Positions 22,751 to 35,112 of a stretch of DNA of 64,000 nt are shown here, piece by piece. Each line of letters starts with the position of its first letter. The first letter of the stretch is position 1. The translations under genes were made by a program, and so were the position numbers. Below the pieces are notes generated by a model. That model did not search any database. It was not told where the DNA came from and was given only the letters and a program-made list of their open reading frames with translations. Source of the DNA: Plasmodium coatneyi (lineage: Eukaryota; Apicomplexa; Aconoidasida; Haemosporida; Plasmodiidae); NCBI RefSeq assembly GCF_001680005.1, contig NC_033564.1, positions 620,001 through 684,000 on the forward strand, in the 5' to 3' direction.

Positions 22751-25207
22751 TTATATAGGATTATAACCAATATTCTTTCTTCTTTGTTCGTCCCTACTTT
22801 TTGTTCTTTCCCTTCCTTGTTGTTGGACATTATATATGGTAGAATGATCTTCTGTAGAACTTGCTGTTGTGGAAGCTTCTGTTGAATATAGTGTAGAATA
22901 TTCGGTAGAAGAGTCGTCCGTGAATGTACTAAAGTTTGGACCGGTGGATCTTTTTTTTCTTCTGTTCCAACTGTTGTTACTTCCGAAATTGTTGCTTATC
23001 AAAGAAGGTAAGGAAGTATACTGAGGGAGGAAGAATGTTAGGATTAGAGTATGTACACACATATATGTATATATATTTATATATATATTGCACAATGCAC
23101 AGTCTGTTCTCTATATATTTTTATATTTATTTTAAGTAGGAAAAATAAATATGAGTAAATAATAATAATAAATACTCTTATATATAGTTGTCCATTATAA
23201 CGGTAATTATTACCTTATATAGAAAAAGGGCAAGGGCTGGTAGGCTTATTGCAGCCAGTGCACAGGAGACAATGGTGTTGGTGGGGTTCATACTTGCGGG
23301 GGAGAAGTCATCTAGTGTAGGGAATTCACTTGCTTCAGGTTTGGAACTGTTTTTACATGGATCTCCTGGTGCATTTGTTACCTTGCACTGCGAACCTGTG
23401 TACCCCGAAGTTCCACATTGTCCATACATTTTATTAAATTGGTCACACTCCTGACTGCTACCCTTCGTACAGGCACGTTTCATAATCCTATAAGCACACT
23501 GTGCTTTCTGTAGATACGAACAATATGCATTAGAACAACTCTTACCCTCTTCCCCTAAGTGCCCTTCCATAGAATCTTTGTCTTTGTAAAAGTCAAACAA
23601 TCTCATTAGAGCCCAGAATACTCTTCTCTTCTCTGGGATAATTATGAATTCACACTCATGCTCTTCTTGTCTAGAAAATATTTTCCTTTTACATTTGTCC
23701 ATAGTATCCTTGACCTTGTCATGGTCCAGAGTCTTGTACAACATTTTACCCATCCAAAAGTAAAAAAATTTACAATTGTCCGTCTTCTTCAAGTCCTTCC
23801 CTCCCCCTTCACTCACATACCACAAAGCGTTTACAATTTCACTACTAGTTGTTCCATCCACACCAGCTCCATCGAACTCAGTCTTCACTTCCTGTGCGTA
23901 ATTGCTTCTCCCTGCTGGCACATTACTATTCTGGTCTAGTTTGTCATATTCTACCCGTGAGGGTAATTTGCTTAGAGGATCCTCTCCCTATAAATGTAAT
24001 TGTTGGCAGAATGTGTACACATGTACATGCATTTTACCATGCATTTTTCCATGCATTTTCCCATTCATTTTTCCATGTATATTTCATGTATGTTCCCTAC
24101 GTATTTACACATGCTACTTTCTTTACATGTGGCGGATAAAAATATTATATTTATACATATATATTTGTGTATTAAATTATTCAATTTTGAACACAGGAAG
24201 GATATGGATCTAAGAAAGGAGGAAGGAAAGGCAAGGAAGGAAGCCTCCTTCCTCCCCTTTCTTCCTACTTACACTGTTGTTTACCTCGTCGTCGTCGTTG
24301 TCTTCCTCTAGGAGGTTGTCGTCCGGGGAGTCTTCGTCCTCCTCATCCTCGTCTTCCTCCTCTTCTTCTTCTACTTTAGACACGGAAGTGCACTTCAATG
24401 TTTGTGGTTCCTGCTGTTTCTTCGTCCCCTTATCGGTCGTTCTAAATCCGTTACAATAGTTACTAGGGTCACCTTCAACACACGCAGTACCTAAACCCTC
24501 ATGTGCTTTTATAGCTCCGTCAAAGTTTTTGCCTAATTCTTCTTCCCACGGGCATTGGGCACTCTGTGCCTGCTGCTTTAATTTTTTATAGTCATAATCA
24601 TAATCGTATAGCGTTTTCCTATTCTTGAAAGTATCCCAGATAATATCGTTGTATAAATTCCTAAATTTATCTACACCTTCATTCCCTGGGAGCTTATTAT
24701 AAATAGCCCCCATGACATCCGAAAAATTATTACTACCCAAATTGTCCTTTATTTTGTCGCCTAACCAATAATAGAAAAAATGACGAGAGACATAGCCTGG
24801 TAGTTCTCTGTCTCTCCACATTCTATATGCATTGCACCATCCTTCCGCAATTTCACTGGCGAAGTTCCCTTCATTAATTCCATGTTTCTGCAATACGGTC
24901 TTGAACCTATTCTCTACGTTTTCCTTGAACTTCTCTCCATTGTTTAACTGTGTGGGACATCCCTCATCTTTCTCGATTCTAGCATATATTTGTTCAGACG
25001 GTAATTTAAGTGGAACATCCGTCCCCTAAAAATATAATTAAGGGGAAGTAGAATATATAAATGAGTGTGTCCGTATATATCCCCATATTCTCATTTTACT
25101 TTGTACATGGTTGTTGTTATTGTTGTTGTTGTATGTGAACTTAGGTATTAATTTTAAGCAGAGTATGGAATTTTCTATGTTCTCTCGCGTATACTTACTT
25201 GTACCAT
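22751..25207 (-). CDS. kir: KIR (pir superfamily) protein K1, two ectodomains
   Basis: Exons in gene order are 25207-25199 (MVQ), 25025-24273, 23987-23214 and 23020-22751, all GT/AG and phase 0, giving about 601 residues. Each large exon encodes one Cys-rich KIR domain opening with a LPS motif (LKLPSEQIYARIEK; LSKLPSRVEYDKLDQ) and holding the family signature (HFFYYWLGDKI; CKFFYFWMGKML). Domain 1 ends in a long Glu/Asp run before the intron. Domain 2 is followed by a single transmembrane helix (ALAAISLPALALFLYK), and the last exon is a basic, Ser/Thr-rich cytoplasmic tail ending IGYNPI. KIR proteins are variant antigens expected at the infected red-cell surface. Joining the two large exons into one gene rests on matching phases and no intervening start exon. 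Confidence 0.85.
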
Positions 25208-26278
25208 TTTTTTTTTTTTTTATTAGTATATTTCTTCTTCTTTGTACAATATATATGTATATGAAGTCATATTTATATATACATACATATGTATATATAT
25301 AACGCACATATACATATATATGCATTTATATAATGTATATGTATGTATATATGTTTAAACTACTCCTCCATTTATATATATATAAGGACTGATAAAAGGA
25401 AAATTCCCTCCTTTCTTTATGATTATGTGTATATTACGCTTTTAACTTCCCCCTTTCAATTATAAGTAAACACATTGTTCAGTTTATCAAGAAAAAATAC
25501 CATACTATATATATGCATTGCAAACCACCATATGAATATACACTGAAGTCAAAAATGTATGCACAAATATTAGGAAATTACAAACAAAATGAACAGCAAA
25601 AAAAAAAAAAATGTCAAAATTTTATCAAAATTTGTTTATGTATACACTTTATTCCATACACACACACAGACTACACTACAATACATTCTATTTGAAACTG
25701 TGTATATAATTATTATTATTCGTACAACACCCTATTACTACACTATGTATCTTCCTCCCTAGTTATAATTCACATTATTGGCACAAATGTTGGGCTTAAG
25801 GAAAAAATATTCAATTAGGCTTTATTCATATTACTCCCTTTCTTTTTTCTTCCTTTTCATCAAATATATAATAAATAGTTCATTTACATTAGAGATAAAT
25901 CTTCTCCTTAGGTTAATTACCACCCTTCCTTGATTCGCATTACATCCTATATACTAAGAGATCTTTCTCCCTTCTTCCTTCACTTTTCCTTTTTTCATTT
26001 CTTCTTTTAATTCTTCTTTTACTTTATTGACACCTTACTTCTTTCACACCTTACTTCCTTCACACCTTACTTCCTTCACACATTACTTCCTTCACACCTT
26101 ACTTCCTTTACCCCATACATCTTTCACACCTTACCTCTCTCATTCCTTACGTCCTTCACTCCTTTTTTTAAAACATTCTTACACTCTTATTTTTTTAGCT
26201 TCCTTCACTTCTCCTCTTTTAACATCCTTCACACCTTCCTTTTTTTTTAATTGTAGAATTCTTGAAAGATTAGGAAAT
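25208..26278. other. Upstream region of K1, up to the telomere-like tract
   Basis: AT-rich sequence with TATATA runs near 25240-25345, T-rich stretches and no gene. A 16-17 bp tandem repeat lies at its far end (separate entry). Confidence 0.6.
26030..26165. repeat. Tandem repeat of TTACTTCCTTCACACC type
   Basis: Seven to eight imperfect copies of a pyrimidine-rich unit of about 16 bp, lying directly before the G-rich arm of the first telomere-like tract. Confidence 0.8.
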
Positions 26279-27727
26279 AGGGTTTAGTGTTTGAGGTTTA
26301 GGTTTCAAGGTTTAGGGTTCAGAGTTTAGGGTTTACTGTTTTGGGTTGAGGGTTTAGAGTTTAGGGTTCACGGTTTAGGCTTTAGATTTTAGGAATTTAG
26401 GATTGAGTGTTTAGAGTTCGTAGTTTAATGTCTACGGCTCATAGTTCAGGGTTTGGGGTTTAAGCTTTAGGTTTTTAATGTTTAGGTTTTAGGCTTCAGC
26501 GTTTAGAATTCACGCTTAGGATTTAGGTTTTAGGGCTTAGGTTTTAGTTTTTAGGTATTAGGGTTGAAGTTTTAGGGTTCACGGTTCAGGGTTCACGGTT
26601 CCGGGTTTACGGTTCCCGTTTCACGGTTCAAAATTCACGGTTTAGGATTCAGGGTTTAGGGTTCAGGGATCAGGCTTCAGGGTTGATGGTTTTGGGTTTA
26701 GGGTTTAGGTTCAGGCTTCATGGTTTAGGATTCAGGCTTCAAGGTTTAGGGTTCAGGGTTTAGGGTTTAGGGTTCAGGGTTTATTCTTCATTATTTAGAA
26801 TTTAGGTTCTAGGTTTAAGCTTTTAGTGCTTAGGGTTTCGGTTGCCAGGGATTCATGTTTCGGTGTTTTAGGATTCAGATTTTGAGGGTTCTAAACATAG
26901 GATTAGGAGACTTTCGTGTTCAGGGTTTAGAATTCACGATTTAGTTTTTAGAATTAAGCTCCATGTTTTAAGGTATTAGGTTTCAGGGTATAGTGTTTAG
27001 CTTTTAGGAGTTAAGTTTTAGCACACAGGTCTTAAGACTAATGCTTCAGGGATGTAGGATTTAGGGGTTCGGATTGCGTAGCCGAGACCTATAACCTGTA
27101 TAATGGAACTGTAAATACACTTCCATATACAATAAATTCGGTTAGTTTATATAACAACAATAAAATTAAAACCGCAAGCACTAAATTTAGAACGCTAAAG
27201 CCTAAACCTTGAACCCTAAACACTAAACCCTGAACCCTAAACAATCAAACCTGAAACCTAAACACTAAATATTCAACCCAAAACAGTAAACCCAAAACTC
27301 TGAACCCTAAACATGGAAACATAAACCCTGAACCATAAACCTTGAACCCTAAAACCTGAGCTCTAATTCGTTAACCCTAAACCCTGAGCTCTAAATCGTG
27401 AACCCTAAACCTTTAATCCTACACATTAAAACCTAAAACCTAAATCTCGAACACTAAACCTTAAACCCTAAACCTCGAACCCTACAAGGTAAACCCTGAA
27501 CCCTAAAGATTAAACTCAGAATCCTAAATACTAAATCCTAAACCCTAAAACCTAAATGCTGACTCAAAAAGTCTAAACACTGAACCCTTAACACTACAAC
27601 CTAAAATCTAAATCCTAAAAACCCTGAACCCTAAACCCTAAACCCTAAAACCTCAACCCTGAACTCTAAATCCTGAACTCTAAACCCTGAACCCTGAACG
27701 CTAAATCCTGAACCCTAAACCATCAAG
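26279..27727. repeat. Interstitial telomere-like repeat tract 1 (G-rich arm then C-rich arm)
   Basis: From 26279 to about 27090 the top strand is a degenerate GGGTTTAGGGTTCAGGG-type array. After a spacer of about 100 bp it switches, from about 27195 to 27727, to CCCTAAACCCTGAA-type sequence. The heptamers derive from the Plasmodium telomere unit GGGTT(T/C)A. The tract lies in the space between the divergent genes K1 and K2. It cannot be a chromosome end, because genes lie on both sides. Confidence 0.93.
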
Positions 27728-28649
27728 TAAGGGAACCACTGGAATGATCGTTAACCCTATAAGGCACCTTTGAATCCTTTCAACCCTCCACATCTTCGAA
27801 GTCTCTTAACTGCCCTGAACTTTTTAATACTGTAAGGAGAAGAGAAGCAAGGTGGAAAATATGGGTATGCATTAGTATATATATGTAATCTGTGTTGGAG
27901 TAAAGAGGATGTGCTCAGGTCATAAAATGTGTATATATTACATAAATGATTTTTCCATGTTGTAGTAATAAATATAAGGAAGGTGGGAAGAGAGGATGGT
28001 TGTTCTTTATTAGTCATTATCGAGGAGTTATGTGTAATGCATAAAATGTTTATATTGAAATGTGTATACATTCTTCCTTATATATATGTAATATAGTTTT
28101 TTGCGTTACGTAATATCACAGTATTTATTTGTTTCATGGTACTCCTTGAATATTTATAAGCATACAAATATGAGTTGTAGAAATCAGAAGTAATGCACAT
28201 ATGACCTACGAAATATCCGTTAATATTTCTGAGAGAATTTTTTAAGTAACAATAAAGCAAAGAATATGTTGTGCGAAAATATGTATATAAAGGGTTTTGA
28301 TTGAAGGAGGAAAAACACTGTTGTGTACATAATAATTAGGGTACAGAAATGACGTTACTGTACTCTGCATATTGATGTACCATACAATAGAATAATGTAT
28401 AGATAAAAAATGTAAAGGAATTTCATTCCGGTTACCTTGTTCTGTTATTTGAGTATATTAGGCCATGCTTGTAATTTAATTACCTGCACAGGGAGTATAT
28501 ATTTATATGTCATAAGTTGCGGTTCGTTCGGTGTTAGGTGCTGTGTACTACTGGGAATGAATAGAAATCTAATGTGTGGTTATAATTGTTATTCAACATA
28601 CGGGAAGCTCATATGAATGTTCCATATGGATATATATATGGAGCACAAT
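27728..28649. other. Region between tract 1 and K2
   Basis: AT-rich sequence with no supported gene. The first 100 bp after the tract (ending near GAACTTTTTAATACTGTAAGG) resemble the sequence after tract 3 (CTAAACTGTTTAATGCTGCGAAGG). This suggests the tract and its flank were copied together. Confidence 0.5.
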
Positions 28650-28701
28650 TTTTAATATAAATTTCCCTATATACACAAAAGGAAATATACACACATGAAC
28701 A
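28650..28701 (+). promoter_or_regulatory. Conserved block just 5' of the K2 start
   Basis: Contains TTTTTAATATAAATTTCC, then an A-rich GGAAATATACACAC segment, then GAACA directly before ATG. The same order of elements occurs before K6, K7, K8 and K9. Confidence 0.6.
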
Positions 28702-30926
28702 ATGGATATCCAAAGGGATGGTCGACAGAAGAAAGTACTCCTGGTTAGTTGCTTTTCATTAAGGAGGAGAGGTTACATGAACATTATACATTATAAGACC
28801 CTTCTCATATTGTTATAAGAAATATGGGAATATATATATATATGTATTTTCCCTTAATTGTATTTATAGACCGTTAATTTAGGCAATGTTCCTTCGAAGA
28901 ATCTGTATGGTAAATTCTGGAGTGCCAATATGAGTGACAGTCATGTCGATATTGATCAAATAGAAGAAGCGTTAAAAACATATAAGAGTTCCATAGAGAA
29001 CAATAGTAATATCATATACGCCTGCGGTAAAGCATTCAACATGGAGAAGGGGAAAAGTGACAATGAACCACCCTATGCGGAACGTTGTAATTTTTTATTC
29101 TTCTGGGTTGGGGTCGAAATATTGAGGGAACTGCAATTTAAGAAGAAGGAGAATGAATTCAATGGTATTTTGACTGCTCTCTGTGACGCACTTCAAAATA
29201 AATTGACTAAGGTTGAAAACTGCCCAGTTGCCTGTAAGGGCATCACCAAAGATAATTTCACCAAAAGAAAACAAGCCTATGAATACATCTACGACTACAG
29301 TTACATAAAGGGGCAGGTCGCGTCTCATGAGGGGGGTTGCGATAAAAGATGTTCCGAGCATATACAGCAGTTAATTCAGAATTATAAAAGTGTGCATGGG
29401 GAGTGTGAATCTAAGAAGCAGGATAAGGGTTATTGTGAAAAGTTTGAACAGGAGTATGCGAAGGATAGTAATGGGGAACGATCAATATTAACGTGCGAAG
29501 AAGTGGTGGGTGGTTCCTACGTCGCCGTCGGCAAAATGAATCTGGAAGAAAGGAAGGATGTATGTTCTCTTACTTCGCAAGGAATGAATTAATATATGTG
29601 TGTTTACACATATAATATTCCTATCCGTACCTTAATAAACTGGGAGGGTTAGAATACATAGGAACATATATATATATTTTACTGAATTACATCATTCATA
29701 GGATCCAATTTTAAGTCAGGTACCTTCCACAATAGCATACCAAAAATTCAATGATTCCATGAACGCTTGTGAAGAAAGTGATGAGGGAAGTTTACCACCA
29801 GAAATGAAAGAAGCATTGCCAGTGGGTTTTAGGGATGGAGAATATAAAGAACACCTCGAAAAAGTGTGGTGTTACGCAAAGGACAAAGGGAAAGACGAAT
29901 TGCCAGGTGATGGGCGTTGCGGTTTCTTATATTATTACATAGGGAACATGTTCTATGAACATTTCAACAACGACAGCGATGATGATAAATTATTTTGGAA
30001 CTTTATGGATACGGTCTTAAGTAAATTGCAAACCTTGCCTGGTGGGGATAAGTGTAACATTGTGCCCAGCAAAATTAAGGACTTTTTCTATCAGGAGAAA
30101 AAACTATATGATTATTATCTGGACCATGACAAAATAAGGGGGAAGTTAAAGGAAACTGGATCCACCTGTAGTGAAGAGTTCCTCACATATTTGGAGGAAG
30201 CTGCAACAGCATATGGAACTATGGGTAGGCATTGCATGAATAATGCTACTAAGGACCGGCCCTATTGTGAAAAACTTAACAGCGCCTATAAGCCGAGCAA
30301 CCTTTTGGAACTCCTAAATACAAAATGTACAACACGGGATAAGCAGGCAATTGTGCAAAAAATAGAAACTTTAAGTGCAATTTCCAATGATGCAACCTCA
30401 TCTGGAACGGGCACCATTGTCTCTTCTATATTGTCCGTACTAGGGCTACCAGCAGTTGGATTCTTCTTATATAAGGTAATTGCTATTATTAAACATTTAA
30501 TAAGTGAATTATATAGAAATAGTGTGTACTCACACACTACATTTATAAACATAGGATATAAAATGAACTGAACTGTGTATGTGGCAAATATTCCTATCCT
30601 TCCTTCCTCCACTTACCACCTCGTTATTTCAGTATAATCTTCTACCCTCCTGGATAAGTAACAAATTTGGAGGAGGAGGGAGCAGTAAAATAAGGAAGAG
30701 GAGATCCATCCAGCGTAACTTCGATACGCCTACGGAATACACGACAGAGGACGGCACTTCAACAATTGGTTCCACAACAGACAGCTTAACTGAATATTCT
30801 GCTCCATATACTATAGCGTCCATAAGAACAGGAGGAACAGCAAATAGCAAGCGACAGCAGCAACAGAGACAAAGGAGTGCACAACAGCAACAGAGGCAAA
30901 GAAATATTAGTTATCAACATATGTAA
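28702..30926 (+). CDS. kir: KIR (pir superfamily) protein K2, two ectodomains
   Basis: Exons are 28702-28743 (MDIQRDGRQKKVLL, donor GTTAGT; least certain), 28870-29559, 29702-30475 and 30633-30926, all in phase 0, about 599 residues. Domain 1 carries RCNFLFFWVGVEI and domain 2 RCGFLYYYIGNMF; each domain also has the later YEYIYDYSYI or YDYYLDHDKI motif. A transmembrane helix (SSILSVLGLPAVGFFLYK) ends exon 3. The tail starts YNLLPSWISNKFGGGG, is rich in Arg, Ser, Thr and Gln, and ends ISYQHM. Exon 1 is homologous in position and sequence to that of K7, and the same GTTAGT donor type is used in K8. It is expected at the infected red-cell surface. Confidence 0.85.
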
Positions 30927-32171
30927 CACCATTCAATGTAGATCCTTTCGAACGACAAGTCGAAATGGAAGAGGAAATGTGTGTGCGTGTGATAAAGGAA
31001 ATTATATATATTTAGATCATTTATTTAAAAAAGTTTGACATAACCGTGATAGGTATTATCGTATTATTAAGAATGGGAATAGAAATTATCATATAGGGCA
31101 TTATATATAATAATTTCCTTTTTACGATTGCGATCATTCCTCTTTTTTTTTTTTTTTTTTTTTATTAAAAAAGCATACGGTGTGTGGCAATGCGGAAAGT
31201 ATAGGAAGAAGGAAAAAAAAAAAAAAAAGGAAAAACACAAAATTTCGGAAAGCGTAGGGTGATCACATGCGTGAAGTCGAAACGATTCGAATGGAACTTT
31301 GCGTCAATTTCATGCGCATAACGGCAATGAAGAAAGTACACCCCAATGCAACCATGCGAAGATTATACGACATTTCAAAGCATAATTAAAGAACTACTTT
31401 TAAGGGCTCATGAGGTGGCTTTTTTCCCCTATTCGGTTCATGTAAATAGAACATATTTTCCGCCTTGCCCTAAACCGGTGGGAATAAAATAGGAAGTGCT
31501 ACGCTAATTTGGGTACGTCTAATTAATTGGCTAACGCACATGTCATTTTCGTTGCATGCAGATAAGCATAGTTTGAGGGGCACCAATTGGAGGGAACAGT
31601 AAGGCGGTTACTTCTATGCTGTGCAGATTTCTGTTTTCATTTTGATTACACACCTCAGTGTTCGAATGACACGTAGCTTTTTTTTTTTTTTTTTTATATG
31701 TGTGTGTTTCTTATGCGTATCACAAAACAGAATTAAAAAAAAAAAAAAAAAGAAGAAGAAAAAGAAAAAATAATAAAAGCGCAGGAAGAAAAAATTAAAG
31801 GGCATAAAATAGCCAAAGAGGCGCGAACCTCCGCGAACCCGCGCAAATTCTCGCACAATTTGAAACACACCTTTTCAAATGTCCATAATTGCAATTAGCA
31901 AATAGAAAATTATTAAGGTAAGAAAAATTACAAAGGTAAAAATTTGTGTAAAAAATTTCATGAACATTTTGAATCATCAATAAAAAGAAGTTGCAAACAA
32001 GTAAAAATAAAATATTAAAAAGTTTGCCCAACAGGTCAATGGAGTAAAAAATTTTTCCTTGAACTTACATTGATTACACATTAGAATGAATACATTAGTA
32101 CAATGAAAAGGAAAAAGTAAAAATAAGAAAAAATTTAAGTTAAAAGAGGAAAAAAAGGGAAGTTCTTCTCT
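30927..32171. other. Intergenic region between convergent K2 and K3
   Basis: No gene. Long T and A runs occur at 31141-31163, 31213-31230, 31678-31697 and 31735-31760. About 31780-32110, together with a short piece at 31169-31185 (GGTGTGTGGCAATG), matches the region between K4 and K5; see the repeat entry. Confidence 0.6.
31780..32110. repeat. Downstream kir repeat, copy 1
   Basis: Shares with 37560-37860 the segments CGCACAATTTGAAACACAC, TGTCCATAATTG, AAATTATTAAG, AATTACAAAG and a TTACACAT...GTACAAT stretch, in the same order and orientation. Both copies lie between converging kir genes. Confidence 0.75.
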
Positions 32172-32204
32172 TCCTACACTGTATGAACTGAGTGCGGTCA
32201 TTTA
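32172..32204 (-). promoter_or_regulatory. Conserved kir 3' element downstream of K3
   Basis: In the sense of K3 this reads ATAAATGACC, a 7-10 bp variable spacer, then a TTCATACAGTGTAGG segment. It starts 31 bp after the stop codon. Matching elements follow K4, K5, K6 and K10 at comparable distances. Confidence 0.7.
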
Positions 32205-32234
32205 TTTTTCCTTCCGAAGGGCACTTCTTCAGTG

Positions 32235-33730
32235 CTACATGCTACCGTAACGTATATTCTGATGGTGATCTATATTTCTTTGGTGATGACCTCGTGTATT
32301 ATTATTTCTTCCCGTTCTGGCAGATGGCAGACCATATTCTATTGCTGAATCATATCCTGTTGTGGAGTCACCTCCTATTGTTGAGGTGTCTTCTGTGAGT
32401 CCATCAACATGGCGCTGCATAGTAGATCTTCTTCCTCTGCTCCTTCTATTGTTCCCATTATTGTTGTTGCTGTTTAATCCAAGAGTGTTTTTTATGAAAG
32501 AGGTTACTGGAGTGTACTGAAGGGGAGGAAAATAAGGAAGAAGAGTTAAAAGAAGAAAGGGTTTAAAAGGGAAGGTTTCATTGGAACATACATTACGTAT
32601 ATAAATATATATATAATGCAGAGTTTATTCTATATTTGTCTGTTCATAGAGGTGGTGTCTATTTGTTATCTCGTCAAGATTTTAGTTGTTGCTGTACTTT
32701 GTATAGCAGAAAAGGGAAAGCTGTAAATGCTAAAGTGCCGAATATGGAAAAAATACTTGCTTTGGTGGTGGCTTTACTTAAGTCTGATTCCGCTTTAGAG
32801 GTGGCTGCTTTTGTTGCAAGCTGGTTCTTTTTTTCTACTTCCCCCTTCTCTTGGGTACATCTGTCAAATTCTCCTTTTGTAGTTTTCAGTGTAGATTCCG
32901 TCTTACAGAAAAGATTTAACACAGTCGCTATATCACAATATACTTTGTACTCACCATTGAAGTAGATACAGTATTGGTCATTTTTCCGTTCTAGCCTTTT
33001 GCAATCTTGTTTAACAGCCTTACATGCTGAATCGATTCCATTTAGGTAACTTAACCACACTGGATCACAACTGAACGCGGCTTCCGGTAAATTGTCTTCT
33101 ATGGTACTATAATCATAGGAGAAATCGAATATTTTTTTCCTGTGTTCGAAGAGGTCTTTTCTAACAGTATCACAAATGACCTTATATCCTTCATCTTTAT
33201 ATTCATTCCTTATACTTGCACAGAATTGAACCAATTTGGTATTGAATGCGTTTTCCTCTTTGGTTCCCTTCAGTTTGTTCCACACTTCGTCCCCAATCCA
33301 ATAGTAGAAGAAATTATAGCGTTCCCTATAGAGGTCATCTTTTGCTTTCATTTGTGATGCCGCCTTGCAGGCACCACAAATTTTCTTCCTAAAATGATTA
33401 TCACCCTGAAACATTTTTAAAGGTCCATCTACACTATCCTTGCATTTATCTGCACATTCTGCCGTTTTCCCTTTGAATTTATCATAGAAATTTTTATATG
33501 AAGGGAAACTCTGTGGATCCTGCGGCTGCAAATATATTGTTTGGGGGAAAAGTGGAATATATATGTAAGTATGTACATGTTTCTCCCATTTACTTTCGCT
33601 ATGTTTTTATTATATTATATGCATGGAATTTTTGGCGTAGTATGTACATTATATATACATGAGACATTATAAAGAGGCGGAAATGAGTGGTGGAAGCTTA
33701 ATATTTTTCCCTTACCGTTGGCGATGACAT
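32235..33730 (-). CDS. kir: KIR (pir superfamily) protein K3, single-domain subfamily
   Basis: Exons on the minus strand are 33730-33716 (MSSPT), 33525-32698 and 32516-32235, phase 0 throughout, 374 residues. This copy differs from the two-domain type. The ectodomain opens with PQSFPSYKNFYDKFKGK rather than LPS, the family motif is RYNFFYYWIGDEV (about residues 75-87), and a Lys/Glu/Ala-rich coiled-coil-like segment (residues about 215-260) precedes the transmembrane helix ASIFSIFGTLAFTAFPFLLYK. The tail begins YTPVTSFIKNTLG and ends IRYGSM. The large exon is exactly as long as that of K4 (828 bp). Both genes begin ATGTCA after TTAACC or TAACC, so K3 and K4 form one subfamily. Confidence 0.88.
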
Positions 33731-34137
33731 GGTTAATATTTATGTGCTTCTCTATGTGTGTGTGTTTGTGTGTGTATATTTTTCTTCTGTTGTTGTTTAT
33801 ATGAAATGTGAATTTATATATTAAAAGGTTGTGTTAAAGGTTGTGTGTGCTGTACTCCTTATATACATTTTTGTATGTGGTGCATGTTTATGTTAGAAGG
33901 CTGTGTAGATACTTTCATATATATGTATTCAGAATAAACATGTGAGAATGCTGTTCGTTCTATAATTATGAATATGAAATAGGAATATGAAAATTTTTAT
34001 TCTTTCTTACAGCACACACACTGCTCAACTTTTTCAAGGAACAATGATAATACATGATACAAATATATATAAGATAATTATATGTACATTTAACTAAGCT
34101 AAAAATAGGAATAAATGTATGAGCATAGGGAAGTTAG

Positions 34138-34181
<44 letters not shown>

Positions 34182-35112
34182 AGAGAAAAGAAAAGGAACT
34201 TTTTATTACTACTAAGAAGTCCTGAATAGATGAATGGAGGAGGGGAGTGGTAGGTATACTGTAAAAAAGTCTGTTATTATATAAGGAATGTATGTGTAAA
34301 CATTTTCCTTTTCTTCACACAAATAAAACTCATGTAATTTCTTTTATTATGTAATTTTTATTTACATCTATAAGTTCACACACTCTACCTATTACATATG
34401 GAATAAAATCATGTGCACAATATATACATATTCCAGAAGGGGAAGAATGAAGTATTACTGCACATGTGTACATATGAACTATACTACATTGCATACGTTA
34501 ATAATTCTTAATTAACTGCTCAAAATAACAATAAAGAATGAACTTACAATATATCACATGATGAAATGCTCATTTTAAAAGGGGAGAGGAATTGCATTCT
34601 TATATACAGTTAATAACCAAATAGGGTGAATAATATTGCAATATTCAGGACGATTATGAATAATCACGTACAATACAATAGAGTAGTACAGTGAATACAT
34701 AAATAAAAGTGTGTAAAAAGTGTATCCTTGTTTCTTTTTTGACTTTTTCTTTTTTACCTCTACCTCTTTGTCATTCCAACATATATAGTTGTTTATATGT
34801 GTATGTGCATTATACATATGTAATGATTTCAGCACATACATACACATGTATGTATGTAATGTGTGCTATCACTACTACTACTATTATTATTCGAAAAAAA
34901 TAGAAGTGTAATATGTTTACGTATGTTTTCACACACACAGAGAATAAAAAGTGCAAAATTTTGACATATATTCATCCATGTTCATATTCATAAGCCTAAT
35001 CACTATCGAACAGGTACAACACTTTTACTTCTTCCTTTTTGAATGTACCAATAGTTTTAGAATAAGTTCAAAATATACAGAAATATACACTAAAAGGAAC
35101 CTACTACTAACC
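33731..35112. other. Region between the divergent K3 and K4 starts
   Basis: About 1.4 kb of AT-rich sequence with TG/CA runs (33755-33785) and an A-rich (AAAAAAAAAAAG)n stretch at 34139-34192. Unlike the other three divergent intervals it holds no telomere-like tract. It is presumed to carry both promoters. No gene is seen. Confidence 0.65.

Noticed and set aside
24277..24380. Host mimicry in the acidic linker of K1
   Set aside because: A plain Glu/Asp run matches very many proteins and carries no specific pattern.
26279..27727. A true chromosome end
   Set aside because: Genes lie on both sides, the repeats are degenerate, and the strand switches within the tract.
28078..28260. Small open frames between tract 1 and K2
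   Set aside because: Short, AT-driven, without start context, domain or splice sites.
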